This document shows positions 1 to 8,651 of a stretch of DNA of 64,000 nt, piece after piece. A program made the translations under genes and the position numbers. Position 1 is the stretch's first letter; each line of letters starts with the position of its first letter. This DNA is from an uncultured Opitutales bacterium. Its GTDB lineage: Bacteria > Verrucomicrobiota > Verrucomicrobiia > Opitutales > Intestinicryptomonadaceae. The stretch covers positions 29,816 through 93,815 of the forward strand of contig URJY01000004.1 of the NCBI GenBank assembly GCA_900548275.1, read 5' to 3'. The notes under the pieces are model-generated. The model made no database searches. It was not told the origin of the DNA and saw nothing but the letters and a program-made list of their open reading frames with translations.

Positions 1-673
1 TTCTCGAAAGCCTGTGCTTGTAGATGAGCTTGAACGCACTGTATGCGATGTCGATTTCCTCGACCGAAAACCCGTTGCGCTGCATATTGATTTTGTTGAT
101 TGCGCAGACCTCCGCAGGCGAACCGTCCGCCATGAAGAACGGCGGCAGGTCTTTGACGAGCTTCGAGCTTGCGCTGAGCATTGCGTACGCGCCGATTCGG
201 CAGAATTGGTGCGCACCGCTGCCCCAACCTATTACAACGTGGTCTTCGAGTACGACGTGCCCGCCGAGTGCCGCGTGCGAGCTCATAACGATGCCGCTTC
301 CGACAATGCAGTCGTGGGCGATGTGGCTGTACGCCAAAATATTGTTGTCGTTGCCGATTACGGTGTTGTTGCCGTCGGCAGTCGCAAGGTGCGCTGTGGT
401 ATATTCGCGAAAAACGTTGCGGTCGCCGATGACAAGACCGGGGTTGCCACCCTTGAATTTAAGGTCGTGCGTTTTGCCGCCGATGAAGGCGTAGGGAAAT
501 ACCGAATTGTCCCTGCCCATAACGGTCTTGCCGTCCACCGTTGCGTGGTGGGCTACAATCGTGCCCGAACCGATTTTGACTTCCGAGCCGATGTATGCGT
601 ATGCGCCGACCTCGACGCCGTCGTCGAGTTCCGCGCCTTTTTCTATGATTGCTGTCGGATGGATTTTCGTCAT
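1..673 (-). CDS. lpxA: UDP-N-acetylglucosamine acyltransferase LpxA (3' end outside window)
   Basis: First enzyme of lipid A synthesis: it transfers a hydroxyacyl chain from ACP to the 3-OH of UDP-GlcNAc in the cytoplasm. The reverse strand reads MTKIHPTAIIEKGAELDDG and continues for about 224 residues as left-handed beta-helix hexapeptide repeats. The family signature IAHDCIVGSG and the active-site region HAALGGHVVL are both present. The C-terminal acyl-carrier-binding part starts (FCRIGAYAMLSASSKLVKDL) but is cut by the window edge; roughly 35 residues are missing compared with the usual length of about 260. It follows lpxC/fabZ after 23 bp on the same strand, so the two are probably cotranscribed. 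Confidence 0.93.
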   Translation of the reverse strand, partial: MTKIHPTAIIEKGAELDDGVEVGAYAYIGSEVKIGSGTIVAHHATVDGKTVMGRDNSVFPYAFIGGKTHDLKFKGGNPGLVIGDRNVFREYTTAHLATADGNNTVIGNDNNILAYSHIAHDCIVGSGIVMSSHAALGGHVVLEDHVVIGWGSGAHQFCRIGAYAMLSASSKLVKDLPPFFMADGSPAEVCAINKINMQRNGFSVEEIDIAYSAFKLIYKHRLSR

Positions 674-696
674 TTTTATCAAACGTTTTTTTCGGT

Positions 697-2046
697 CTAC
701 GGAGCGTCCGCAGCGTCCATAATCGCGAACATGAGATCTGCGGAAGAAACTACTTTGCCGCCCACCTTGCAAGTGCCCTCGGCGCAGGCGATTTTCCCGT
801 CGCGGTTCTTCGTGATTTTCACGTCTATCTGCAGTTGGTCGCCGGGTTTTACCGCGCGGCGGAACTTTACCTTGTCGGCACTCATAAAGAACGCGAGTTT
901 GTCTTCGCCGTCGATTTGCCTCAACATCAAAATACCCGCAGCCTGCGCCATCGCCTCAAGCTGCAACACCCCCGGCATAACGGGGTTCCCCGGGAAGTGC
1001 CCCTGAAAGAACTGCTCGTTGAGGGTTACGTTTTTGATTGCGGTAAGCTCGGTATTGCCGCGCGTTTCGGTGATGCGGTCGATGAGCACGAACGGATAGC
1101 GGTGCGGCAGAAGCTCGAGAATCCTGCGCGCGTCGAGCGTGGCTTCGGTGAAGACCTTGTGGTGCTCCGCCGAGATGTCGGCGGGCTTTGCCGCCTTCTT
1201 GGGAGCGGACTTTTGCGCGAGCATCTGCTTGTAGATTTGCGCCGTAAGCTTTGCGTTGAGCGCGTGCCCGGGGCGCACCGCAACGATGTGCGCCTTGAGC
1301 TTTACGCCCAGAAGCGCGATGTCGCCTACGATGTCGAGAATCTTGTGGCGCACGAACTCGTCCTGATAGCGGAGCGGCTCTTTGGAAATGATTTTGTTGC
1401 CCTTGATTACGATTGCCGAATCGAGACTGCCGCCCTGAATCTTGCCCATCTTAAGGAGCGGCTCGATGTCTTCGTAAATGGTGAACGTGCGGGCGGGCGC
1501 GATTGCCGCCTGATACGTTTCGGGGTCGATATCTATCGAAAGGTGCTGAGTGTGGATGCCCCTGTCGTCCGCCGATGTACAGGTGATTTTCAGACCGTCG
1601 TAGGGAAGCGCGATAATCGAGCGGTTGCCGTCGGATACCGAAACCGGCTCGACAAGCGCGAACTCCTCGCGCTCGGCGTTCTGCTCGACAGGTTCCGCCT
1701 GCTGTATGAGGTTTACGAAAAGCTTTGCCGAACCGTCGAGAATCGGGGGTTCGTCGGCATTCATTTCGACATAGCAGTTGTCCACATTCATACCGTTGAG
1801 CGCGCTTACGATGTGCTCTATGGTGTGGAGCTTTACGTGCCCTTCCGAAACGCCCGTGTTGCGAACCAAGTCTTGCGAAATCAGAGAGATATGCGGACGG
1901 AGTTCGGGCTTGGAATAGATGTCTTTGCGCCTGAATACGATACCCGTATTTTCGGGCGCGGGCTTTAACGTCAGAGTGACCTCGGCGGCACTGTGCAAAG
2001 CCGTGCCGCTGATGGAAACTTCCCTTAATATTGTGCGTTGTTTCAT
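697..2046 (-). CDS. lpxC/fabZ: Bifunctional UDP-3-O-acyl-GlcNAc deacetylase / 3-hydroxyacyl-ACP dehydratase (LpxC-FabZ fusion)
   Basis: A 449-residue fusion. Residues 1-290 are LpxC, the zinc deacetylase that commits lipid A synthesis. The zinc-binding HTIEHIVSALNG (about residue 75) and the RHKILDIVGD block near residue 240 are visible. After a short Lys/Ala linker, residues 305-449 are FabZ, which dehydrates 3-hydroxyacyl-ACP. It has LLPHRYPFVLIDR, GHFPGNPVMPGV and the catalytic Glu in LEAMAQAAG. The chosen start MKQRTILREVSISG matches the LpxC N-terminus; an upstream in-frame ATG would add only 14 poorly conserved residues. The gene is divergent from recN and lies upstream of lpxA. Fused LpxC-FabZ proteins are known from Bacteroidota and related phyla. 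Confidence 0.95.
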   Translation of the reverse strand: MKQRTILREVSISGTALHSAAEVTLTLKPAPENTGIVFRRKDIYSKPELRPHISLISQDLVRNTGVSEGHVKLHTIEHIVSALNGMNVDNCYVEMNADEPPILDGSAKLFVNLIQQAEPVEQNAEREEFALVEPVSVSDGNRSIIALPYDGLKITCTSADDRGIHTQHLSIDIDPETYQAAIAPARTFTIYEDIEPLLKMGKIQGGSLDSAIVIKGNKIISKEPLRYQDEFVRHKILDIVGDIALLGVKLKAHIVAVRPGHALNAKLTAQIYKQMLAQKSAPKKAAKPADISAEHHKVFTEATLDARRILELLPHRYPFVLIDRITETRGNTELTAIKNVTLNEQFFQGHFPGNPVMPGVLQLEAMAQAAGILMLRQIDGEDKLAFFMSADKVKFRRAVKPGDQLQIDVKITKNRDGKIACAEGTCKVGGKVVSSADLMFAIMDAADAP

Positions 2047-2250
2047 CGGAATAAGCTGTTTGTCGACACGGAAATGCCGACAACACAATAATGTTAAACG
2101 ACGGATATTCCCACAATGCGCGCCTTTGTCAAGCCTATTAGAACTGCGCGGGGTAGCCGACCGAACCCCATAAAATTTGATTCGGGACTAAAAAGGTGCT
2201 TGGAAAGCGCGTCAAAAAATGCAAGTATTGCGCGCTATATTTTCGGGCAG

Positions 2251-3927
2251 ATGATAGAGTTTTTAAAGATTTCCAATCTCGCGCTTTTGGAGGGCGCGAA
2301 CATTGAATTTTCGGACGGTTTCACGGCGGTAACGGGCGAGACGGGCGCGGGCAAAAGCGTTATGCTCGGAGCGTTGTCGCTGCTTGCGGGCAACCGTTGC
2401 GGACGCGAAATAATCCGCGAAGGCGCGGACACCTGCAAAGTCGAAGCCCTGCTCTCGTTCCCCGACACGTCCGAAATCGACGCATTTCTCGAGGAAAACG
2501 GACTCGGAAAATGTGAAGACAACACGCTTGTGCTCGCCCGAACAATCAGCCGCGAAAAATCGGGGCGCGCATTCGTCAACGGTACGCTCGCGCCGCTTTC
2601 GGCACTCGCGGAACTGGGCTCGAAGTGGATAGACTTCCACGGGCCCCGCGAGCCGCAGAAGCTTTTTTCGCTCAAAAACCAGCTCGCAATGCTCGACAAC
2701 TTTTGCGGCTGCGGACAGGCGAAGGAAAAATACCTCTCTTTATATAAAGAGCGTGCCGCCGTGCTCGCCGACATACAATCGCTGAAAAGCTCGAAGAAAC
2801 TCACCCCGTCGGAAATCGAATTTCTACGCTCGCAGATAGACTCAATCGACGCGCTCGACCCCACCGACGAAAACATAGCCGAACTCGAGCAGACCTCGAA
2901 AACCGCCGAAATGGCGAGCGAAATCGCGGAAAAATCGAACGCCATATACGATCTAATCGAAGGCGAAAACGGCGCGACTTCCGCCGTGGCGCAGGCAAAC
3001 AGACTCGCGTCCGACCTCGACGCGGCGGGCGAAAACGCCGCAAACCTCACGCGGAGGCTCGAAAACGTCTCGGTGGAACTTTCCGACATCGCCGAAGAAT
3101 ACGAACGCCTCGCGCGCTCGTGCGATATGTCGGAGGAGGAAATCGCATCCATCCGCGCGAGGATGTCCGACTGGCTGTCGCTCTCGCGCAAATACGGAGC
3201 GTCGCCCGAACTCGTACGAGCCGCGCGCGACGAAATGGCGCGGAAAATAGAAATGCAGTCCGACGTCGGCGCGTCGATAAAAAAGCTCGAGGAGCGCGAA
3301 GCCGAAATTCTCGAAGCCCTCAAACCGATTGCCGCCGAAATTCTCAAAGCCCGCAAAAGCGGCGCAAAGAAGCTCGCGCAGGAGGCGGGCAAGGTGCTCG
3401 AGCGGCTCGGTTTCAAAAACGCCTCGTTTACGATAGCGGTCGAGGCGCAATCCGAACCGTCGCCCGACTGCGGAAGCGCGTGCGAATTTCTGTTCTCGGC
3501 AAACGCGGGCAAGTCGGCGCAACCGCTCGCGAAAATCGCATCGAGCGGCGAACTTGCGCGCGTTATGCTCGCGCTCAAAACGGTTCTCGCTCAGGCGGAC
3601 GGCACGCCCGTGCTCGTCTTCGACGAAGTCGACGCGAACGTCGGCGGCGAAATCGGCGCGGAAGTCGGCAGGGAACTTGCAAAGCTCGCCGAAAACCGTC
3701 AGGTGTTCTGCGTTACGCACCTGCCGCAGGTGGCGGCACAGGCGCACAGCCACTTTCTCGTGGAAAAAACGCAGACGCAAAATTCCACAAGCGTAAGCAT
3801 AACCCAAATCGCGGGCGACAAACGGCGGCGCATATCGGAACTTGCGCGTATGATCGGCGACAGAACTTCCGAATCGGCAATCGCGCACGCCCAAAAACTT
3901 CTCGACAACGCGGCAAACGGCATATAA
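2251..3927 (+). CDS. recN: DNA repair ATPase RecN
   Basis: SMC-like ATPase of double-strand-break repair, 558 residues, the usual length. Walker A is GETGAGKSVML near residues 29-39. A long coiled coil covers roughly residues 150-380. The ABC signature is IASSGELARVMLALK and Walker B is VLVFDEVDANVGGEIG, the characteristic RecN form. The start MIEFLKISNLALLEG is the conserved RecN N-terminus; an in-frame upstream ATG would add 45 residues without family resemblance. There is no clear Shine-Dalgarno sequence. ftsK follows after 12 bp and is probably cotranscribed. Confidence 0.95.
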   Translation: MIEFLKISNLALLEGANIEFSDGFTAVTGETGAGKSVMLGALSLLAGNRCGREIIREGADTCKVEALLSFPDTSEIDAFLEENGLGKCEDNTLVLARTISREKSGRAFVNGTLAPLSALAELGSKWIDFHGPREPQKLFSLKNQLAMLDNFCGCGQAKEKYLSLYKERAAVLADIQSLKSSKKLTPSEIEFLRSQIDSIDALDPTDENIAELEQTSKTAEMASEIAEKSNAIYDLIEGENGATSAVAQANRLASDLDAAGENAANLTRRLENVSVELSDIAEEYERLARSCDMSEEEIASIRARMSDWLSLSRKYGASPELVRAARDEMARKIEMQSDVGASIKKLEEREAEILEALKPIAAEILKARKSGAKKLAQEAGKVLERLGFKNASFTIAVEAQSEPSPDCGSACEFLFSANAGKSAQPLAKIASSGELARVMLALKTVLAQADGTPVLVFDEVDANVGGEIGAEVGRELAKLAENRQVFCVTHLPQVAAQAHSHFLVEKTQTQNSTSVSITQIAGDKRRRISELARMIGDRTSESAIAHAQKLLDNAANGI

Positions 3928-3939
3928 TCGGAATACAAA

Positions 3940-6813
3940 ATGGCAAAGATTAAAAGAGGCGCAAAACTCGGCGAAATCGTCGGAAAGCGGCACCCCGTCG
4001 CGGCGGGAATTTTGCTCTTTCTGGGCGCGGCAATCGGACTGTCGATTCTCGACTTCGCGGCGGGTCAGGAAATTTTTCTAAAGCACTACTTCGAACCGTT
4101 CATTTCGTCCACGCAAAGCGCGGGCGAAAACATCTGCGGCAGATTCGGGGCGACATTCTGCGCGGCGGCATTCCTGCTCATCGGAATCGCCGCATATATG
4201 ATTCCAGTGTACCTGCTCTGGATTGGCGCAATGTGCTTCAAACGCAGCGCGGCGGCGGTCTCGAAAGGCATGTTCGCAGCCACACTGTGCGGACTTCTTC
4301 TGTTCTCGATTCTCTGCGCGATAATCCAGACGGCGGCGGGCGACGGCGTAATGCAGTCGGCTTCGTTCCCGTCGGGTTGGGGCGGCAAATTCGGCGGATG
4401 CGTTTTCGACAACCTGCTGAAGCCATTTCTGAATGTCGGCGGAAGCGGTATGCTCGTCGGCACGCTCTATTTTGTATGCATGGTAATCGTGTTCGTCGAC
4501 AGCCCCGCAGAGGCGGCGAAAGAGCTCGGCGGACTAATCAAAAAAACCCCGTCGGGCATATGGAAACTTCTGAAGTTCGTCGGCGCGGCAATCGCGTGGC
4601 TGCCGAAAAAACTGCTCTCCAAACGCTCCTCCGACGACGATGACGAACAGCCCGTAGCCGTTCCCCGCCGCGTAAAAATTTCGCTAAAACACAGGGACGA
4701 ACCCGCCTCGCAACCGCAGTCCGAAACGCAGGCGGAATCGCCCGAGCAAGAAATTGCGGCGCAAGAACAGGCCCCCAAAGAACAGCCCGCAACTTCGGAT
4801 GAAGACGCGCAACAAACGCCCCCGCCCGAAACCGAAAACGCGCAGGAACAACCCGACCCAGAACCCGTTGCCGAGACCGAAAATGAGCAGGTTTCGGCAG
4901 CCGCACAAATAGAAAAACCCATCAGCGATTTTTCGTCGAGATTCGACGACGAAGAGGAAGAAAACGGCGAAATTTCCGAATACATTCAAGAGACCACTTC
5001 CGTCCGCGAAGGCCAGTCCGACACAAAGTCGGACACGGACGGCGACGCAGCGGTTGCAAACCGCAACCCCGTCGAAACCGCACAAGAAACAACCGATGTC
5101 TCTGAATCGATGAAAAAACATATTAAGCTCAAACAAGCAGAGCCTGCGAAAGAGCGCGCGGAAAAGCCCGCCGTTGCGGCACCCCCCGCGCCCGCCGCGC
5201 CGTCGGCTTCGGGCGACGTGCCCCTGCCGAAAATCGAGGTCGTAAAACTCGAAGAGGAAAAGGTGGAAATCGACCAACCGCAAAAGAAAAACGGCTACAC
5301 TTTCCCGTCGCTCGACCTGCTCGCCGAACCCGCCGACAAGTCGGACGTGCCCGAAGAAGACTACAACGCGCGAACCGAGGAAATCGTAAACGTCATCGGC
5401 TCGTTCGGCGTAAAAGTCCTGCCCGACCACGCCTACCCCGGTCCGGTCATCACGCGCTACGAAGTAAAGCCCGCCCCCGGGGTGAAAATCAGCCGCATCG
5501 CAAACCTCGAAGACGACATCACCGCGGGCATAATGGCGCAAAAAGTCAGAATCATCGCCCCCGTCCCGGGGCGCGGAACGGTCGGCATCGAAGTGCCGAA
5601 CAAACACAGGCTCAACGTGTCGATGCGCGAAGTCCTGCAGTCGAAACAGTGGCGCGACAACAAATTCGAAATTCCGATAGCACTCGGCAAAGACGCAACG
5701 GGCGTGCCGATTGTCGCAAACCTAAAAAAAATGACCCACGCACTCATCGCGGGTTCGACAAATTCGGGCAAAAGCGTGTGCATAAACACAATCATCGTGT
5801 CCATGCTCTACAAAATGACGCCCGAAGACCTGCGCCTTATTATGATAGACCCCAAAATGGTCGAATTGCAGGGCTACAATTCCATCCCCCATATGCTCAT
5901 TCCCGTGGTCAGCGACGTAAAGAAGGCGTCCGCCGCCCTCAAATGGCTGACCTCCGAAATGATGCGCCGCTACCAAATCTTCAATAAGACGGGCGTGCGC
6001 AACATCGACGGCTTCAACGCAAAAATCCTCAAAGACAAAGAACAGCTGAAAGAGTCGGAAAACGACTTCGCCGAAATGTCGCCCGAAGAGCGGCAGGCGG
6101 CAGTCTCCGCAACGCACGAGGCGGCGGACGACGACAACGACATCGAAATTCCGACCGAAAAGCTGCCGTACATCGTCTGCATCGTCGACGAACTCGCCGA
6201 CCTTATGAGCGTTGTCGGCAAAGAGGTCGAACACTACATCGCGCGAATCACGCAACTTGCGCGCGCGGCGGGTATACATATGATTATCGCAACGCAGCGA
6301 CCCGACGTAAAAGTCATCACGGGTCTTATCAAAAACAATCTGCCCACGCGAATCGCCTTCAAAGTTACGTCGCAAATCGACAGCCGCACAATTCTCGACC
6401 GCAAGGGCGCGGAATCGCTCATCGGCTGGGGCGATATGCTGTTCCTCAACAACGGCACGTCCGACCCCGTACGCGCACAGGGCGCATTCCTGTCGGACGA
6501 GGAAATCGAGTCGATTGTCGACGCGCTGAAAGTCAACGGACAGCCGCAGTACGCCGAAGAGGTGCAGGCGCAAATCGATAGGGAAACCGAAGAGGAAGAC
6601 GACGACGCAGGCGACGGCGGCGAATTCGGCGACCCGATGATAACAAAGGCGGTGGGAATCATCCGCCAGACAAACAAGACAAGCATATCGTTCCTGCAGA
6701 GAAAACTCGGCGTGGGCTATAACCGCGCGGCAAACATAGTAGAGGAACTGGAGGCGAGAGGGCTAATCGGCCCCGACAAAGGTCAGGGTCAGCGCGACAT
6801 CTTCCTTGATTAA
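3940..6813 (+). CDS. ftsK: DNA translocase FtsK/SpoIIIE
   Basis: Membrane-anchored hexameric DNA pump that clears chromosome dimers and couples segregation to division. The 957 residues hold four N-terminal membrane segments (about residues 20-40, 65-90, 100-120 and 160-185). A Glu/Pro/Gln-rich cytoplasmic linker covers about residues 230-450. The RecA-like motor follows, with Walker A IAGSTNSGKSVCINT near residue 602, Walker B IVCIVDELADLM, and IATQRPDVKVITG. The C-terminal gamma winged helix (SFLQRKLGVGYNRAANIVEE) reads KOPS-type polar sequences in known FtsK. A strong terminator follows. Confidence 0.96.
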   Translation: MAKIKRGAKLGEIVGKRHPVAAGILLFLGAAIGLSILDFAAGQEIFLKHYFEPFISSTQSAGENICGRFGATFCAAAFLLIGIAAYMIPVYLLWIGAMCFKRSAAAVSKGMFAATLCGLLLFSILCAIIQTAAGDGVMQSASFPSGWGGKFGGCVFDNLLKPFLNVGGSGMLVGTLYFVCMVIVFVDSPAEAAKELGGLIKKTPSGIWKLLKFVGAAIAWLPKKLLSKRSSDDDDEQPVAVPRRVKISLKHRDEPASQPQSETQAESPEQEIAAQEQAPKEQPATSDEDAQQTPPPETENAQEQPDPEPVAETENEQVSAAAQIEKPISDFSSRFDDEEEENGEISEYIQETTSVREGQSDTKSDTDGDAAVANRNPVETAQETTDVSESMKKHIKLKQAEPAKERAEKPAVAAPPAPAAPSASGDVPLPKIEVVKLEEEKVEIDQPQKKNGYTFPSLDLLAEPADKSDVPEEDYNARTEEIVNVIGSFGVKVLPDHAYPGPVITRYEVKPAPGVKISRIANLEDDITAGIMAQKVRIIAPVPGRGTVGIEVPNKHRLNVSMREVLQSKQWRDNKFEIPIALGKDATGVPIVANLKKMTHALIAGSTNSGKSVCINTIIVSMLYKMTPEDLRLIMIDPKMVELQGYNSIPHMLIPVVSDVKKASAALKWLTSEMMRRYQIFNKTGVRNIDGFNAKILKDKEQLKESENDFAEMSPEERQAAVSATHEAADDDNDIEIPTEKLPYIVCIVDELADLMSVVGKEVEHYIARITQLARAAGIHMIIATQRPDVKVITGLIKNNLPTRIAFKVTSQIDSRTILDRKGAESLIGWGDMLFLNNGTSDPVRAQGAFLSDEEIESIVDALKVNGQPQYAEEVQAQIDRETEEEDDDAGDGGEFGDPMITKAVGIIRQTNKTSISFLQRKLGVGYNRAANIVEELEARGLIGPDKGQGQRDIFLD

Positions 6814-6824
6814 AAAACGAATCG

Positions 6825-6856
6825 AAAACTATCCGTCTTGCGGATAGTTTTTTGTT
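6825..6856 (+). terminator. Intrinsic terminator after ftsK
   Basis: Perfect 11-bp stem AAAACTATCCG / CGGATAGTTTT with a 5-nt loop, running into a T-rich tract. It begins 11 bp after the ftsK stop codon. Confidence 0.88.
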
Positions 6857-7042
6857 TGTGCAAGCCCGTTGACAGCCCCGTCGTAAAACCGTTCCGCATT
6901 TTTACGGAACAAATTGACATACAAAATATTCCGACCGAAAAACACCGCCGACACAATCCCGCAAAAATAAAAAAATGTTGACTCAATGCAAATTTTTTAT
7001 ATTTCTGGCGGCTTTTACTAAAAACTTTAGCGCAAGAACACT
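6857..7042 (+). promoter_or_regulatory. Leader region of panD with candidate promoters
   Basis: This AT-rich gap holds a TTGACA at 6914-6919 and a TTGACT at 6978-6983 followed by TATATT at 6998-7003. The spacing between the latter pair is only 14 bp, so neither is a textbook sigma-70 promoter. A small hairpin GTTCCG/CGGAAC (6891-6910) is also present. I could match no riboswitch. Confidence 0.35.
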
Positions 7043-7414
7043 ATGTTAGTTGAATTGTTAAAGTCCAAAATTCTGCGTGCCGAAACGACCGACGCGCGTA
7101 TCGACTACGAGGGCTCGCTCGCAATCGACCAAGCACTTATGGACAAAGTCGGTATGCTGCCCTACGAGAAAATTCTCGTCGGCAATATCTCCAACGGCAA
7201 ACGCTTCGAAACCTACGCCATCCCCGCACCGCGCGGAAGCCGTACGTTCTCGATAAGGGGCGCGGCGGCGCATCTGGGCAATGTGGGCGACCTTCTGGTA
7301 ATCATGTCGTTCGCTCAGGTCGATTCTTCCGAAGTCGCAAACCACCTGCCCCGCACAATCACGCTCGGCGAAAAGAACACCAAGATTATAAAATCGCAGA
7401 ATATGATTGACTAA
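7043..7414 (+). CDS. panD: Aspartate 1-decarboxylase PanD
   Basis: Makes beta-alanine from aspartate for pantothenate and coenzyme A synthesis, in the cytoplasm. At 123 residues it has the normal proenzyme length. Self-cleavage between Gly and Ser, which creates the pyruvoyl cofactor, is expected at YEGSLAID near residue 25. The active-site region also contains KILVGNISNGKRFETYAI and the typical RGAAAHLGNVGDLL. There is no clear Shine-Dalgarno sequence before the ATG. The next gene begins 70 bp downstream; no other pantothenate genes are present in the window. Confidence 0.95.
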   Translation: MLVELLKSKILRAETTDARIDYEGSLAIDQALMDKVGMLPYEKILVGNISNGKRFETYAIPAPRGSRTFSIRGAAAHLGNVGDLLVIMSFAQVDSSEVANHLPRTITLGEKNTKIIKSQNMID

Positions 7415-7484
7415 TTCCGCGCGGCAAAAACGCCCTGCGGAAGTCTTTCCGAAAATTTCCAATCAACACAAACCCAAACAAGAT

Positions 7485-8567
7485 ATGTCATACAAATTGT
7501 TCATCCCCGGACCCGTAGAGGTCTCCGAAAAAACATACAAGGCAATGACCACTCCCATCGTAGGGCACAGAAGCAAAGACTTCGTGAAGCTCGTGGACAA
7601 CATTATGCCGCGCCTCAAACAGTTGTTCTATACGAACGACCCCGTTTTCCTCAGTACAAGCTCGTCGTGGGGCGTTATGGAAGGCGCAATCCGCAACGTC
7701 GTAAAGAAGGGCGTTCTCAACTGCTGCAACGGCGCGTTCTCGGACAAGTGGTATGACGTCTCCAAGCGTTGCGGCAAGGAAGCGGGCGAACTCAAGTTCG
7801 ACTGGGGCAAACCCGTATGTCCCGAAGCCCTCGAAAAGGAACTTTCCACGAACAAGTACGACGCCGTTACAATCATCCACAACGAAACCTCCACGGGCAC
7901 GATGAGCGACATCAAGGCGATTTCCGAAGTCCTCAAGAAGTTCCCCGACGTTGTTTCGATTATCGACACCGTAAGCTCGTTCTCGGCAATGCCCATCAAG
8001 AAGGACGAACTCGGCATCGACGTTATGGTAACGGGCTGCCAGAAGGCTCTCGCAATTCCCCCGGGACTCTCGTTCTGCTCGGTTTCCGAAAAGGCAATGA
8101 AGCGCGCCGAAACGGTCGAAGGCAGAGGCTACTATTTCGACTTCCTCGAATTCAAGAAGTTCTTCGACAAGTCGCAGACTCCCTCCACGCCGATTATCTC
8201 GATGCTCTACGCGCTCGAAAGCAAGCTCGACGACATCTTCACCGAAGGCGTCGAAAACCGCTATGCGCGCCACTTGGCGAACAACAAGCTCGTCCGCGAC
8301 TGGGGCTATGCGCACGGCTTCGAACTCTTCCCCGAGGAAAAATTCGGTTCGGTAACGCTCAACTGCTTCAAGAACAACCTCAATGTAGACCTCCCCGCGC
8401 TCCTCGACGAACTCAAGAAGCGTTTCAAGATGGTCTTCAACGGCGGCTACGGCAAGATTAAGGGCACGACGTTCCGCATCTCGAATATGGGCGACGAAAC
8501 TCCCGAAACGATGAAGGAGCTTCTCGACAATATCGACACAATCCTCCCCAGCTACATCCAGAAGTAG
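7485..8567 (+). CDS. Class V pyridoxal-phosphate aminotransferase (serine/alanine-glyoxylate type)
   Basis: A fold-type I PLP enzyme of 360 residues. The N-terminus MSYKLFIPGPVEVSEKTYKA and the GHRSKDF block are typical of the alanine-glyoxylate / serine-pyruvate aminotransferase subgroup. The PLP-binding Asp lies in SIIDTVSSFSAMP, and the Schiff-base Lys is in VTGCQKALAIPPG, near residue 187. The C-terminal Arg is in GTTFRISNMGDE. The exact amino donor and acceptor cannot be read from sequence; serine, alanine or phosphoserine are possible. The start at MSYK fits the family; a longer in-frame reading overlapping panD is unlikely. Confidence 0.87.
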   Translation: MSYKLFIPGPVEVSEKTYKAMTTPIVGHRSKDFVKLVDNIMPRLKQLFYTNDPVFLSTSSSWGVMEGAIRNVVKKGVLNCCNGAFSDKWYDVSKRCGKEAGELKFDWGKPVCPEALEKELSTNKYDAVTIIHNETSTGTMSDIKAISEVLKKFPDVVSIIDTVSSFSAMPIKKDELGIDVMVTGCQKALAIPPGLSFCSVSEKAMKRAETVEGRGYYFDFLEFKKFFDKSQTPSTPIISMLYALESKLDDIFTEGVENRYARHLANNKLVRDWGYAHGFELFPEEKFGSVTLNCFKNNLNVDLPALLDELKKRFKMVFNGGYGKIKGTTFRISNMGDETPETMKELLDNIDTILPSYIQK

Positions 8568-8579
8568 CTTAGGCAATGC

Positions 8580-8625
8580 GGTGCGCGCGGACTGCAAAAA
8601 GCTCTCCGCGCGCGCCGAATTTTTT
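8580..8625 (+). terminator. Intrinsic terminator after the aminotransferase
   Basis: GC-rich 12-bp stem GGTGCGCGCGGA / TCCGCGCGCGCC (one G-U pair), loop of 13 nt, followed by GAATTTTTT. It separates the panD/aminotransferase unit from topB. Confidence 0.85.
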
Positions 8626-8651
8626 GTATTCGCCAAATTATATTATTGAGA

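Noticed and set aside
14..1968. Long plus-strand open frames over the lpxA and lpxC/fabZ region
   Set aside because: They are antisense to clear LpxA and LpxC-FabZ sequences; their Arg/Val/Cys-rich composition is typical of shadow frames in GC-rich DNA.
6891..6910. Hairpin upstream of panD considered as a riboswitch
   Set aside because: Only a 6-bp stem, with no conserved motif of a known riboswitch class and no expression platform.
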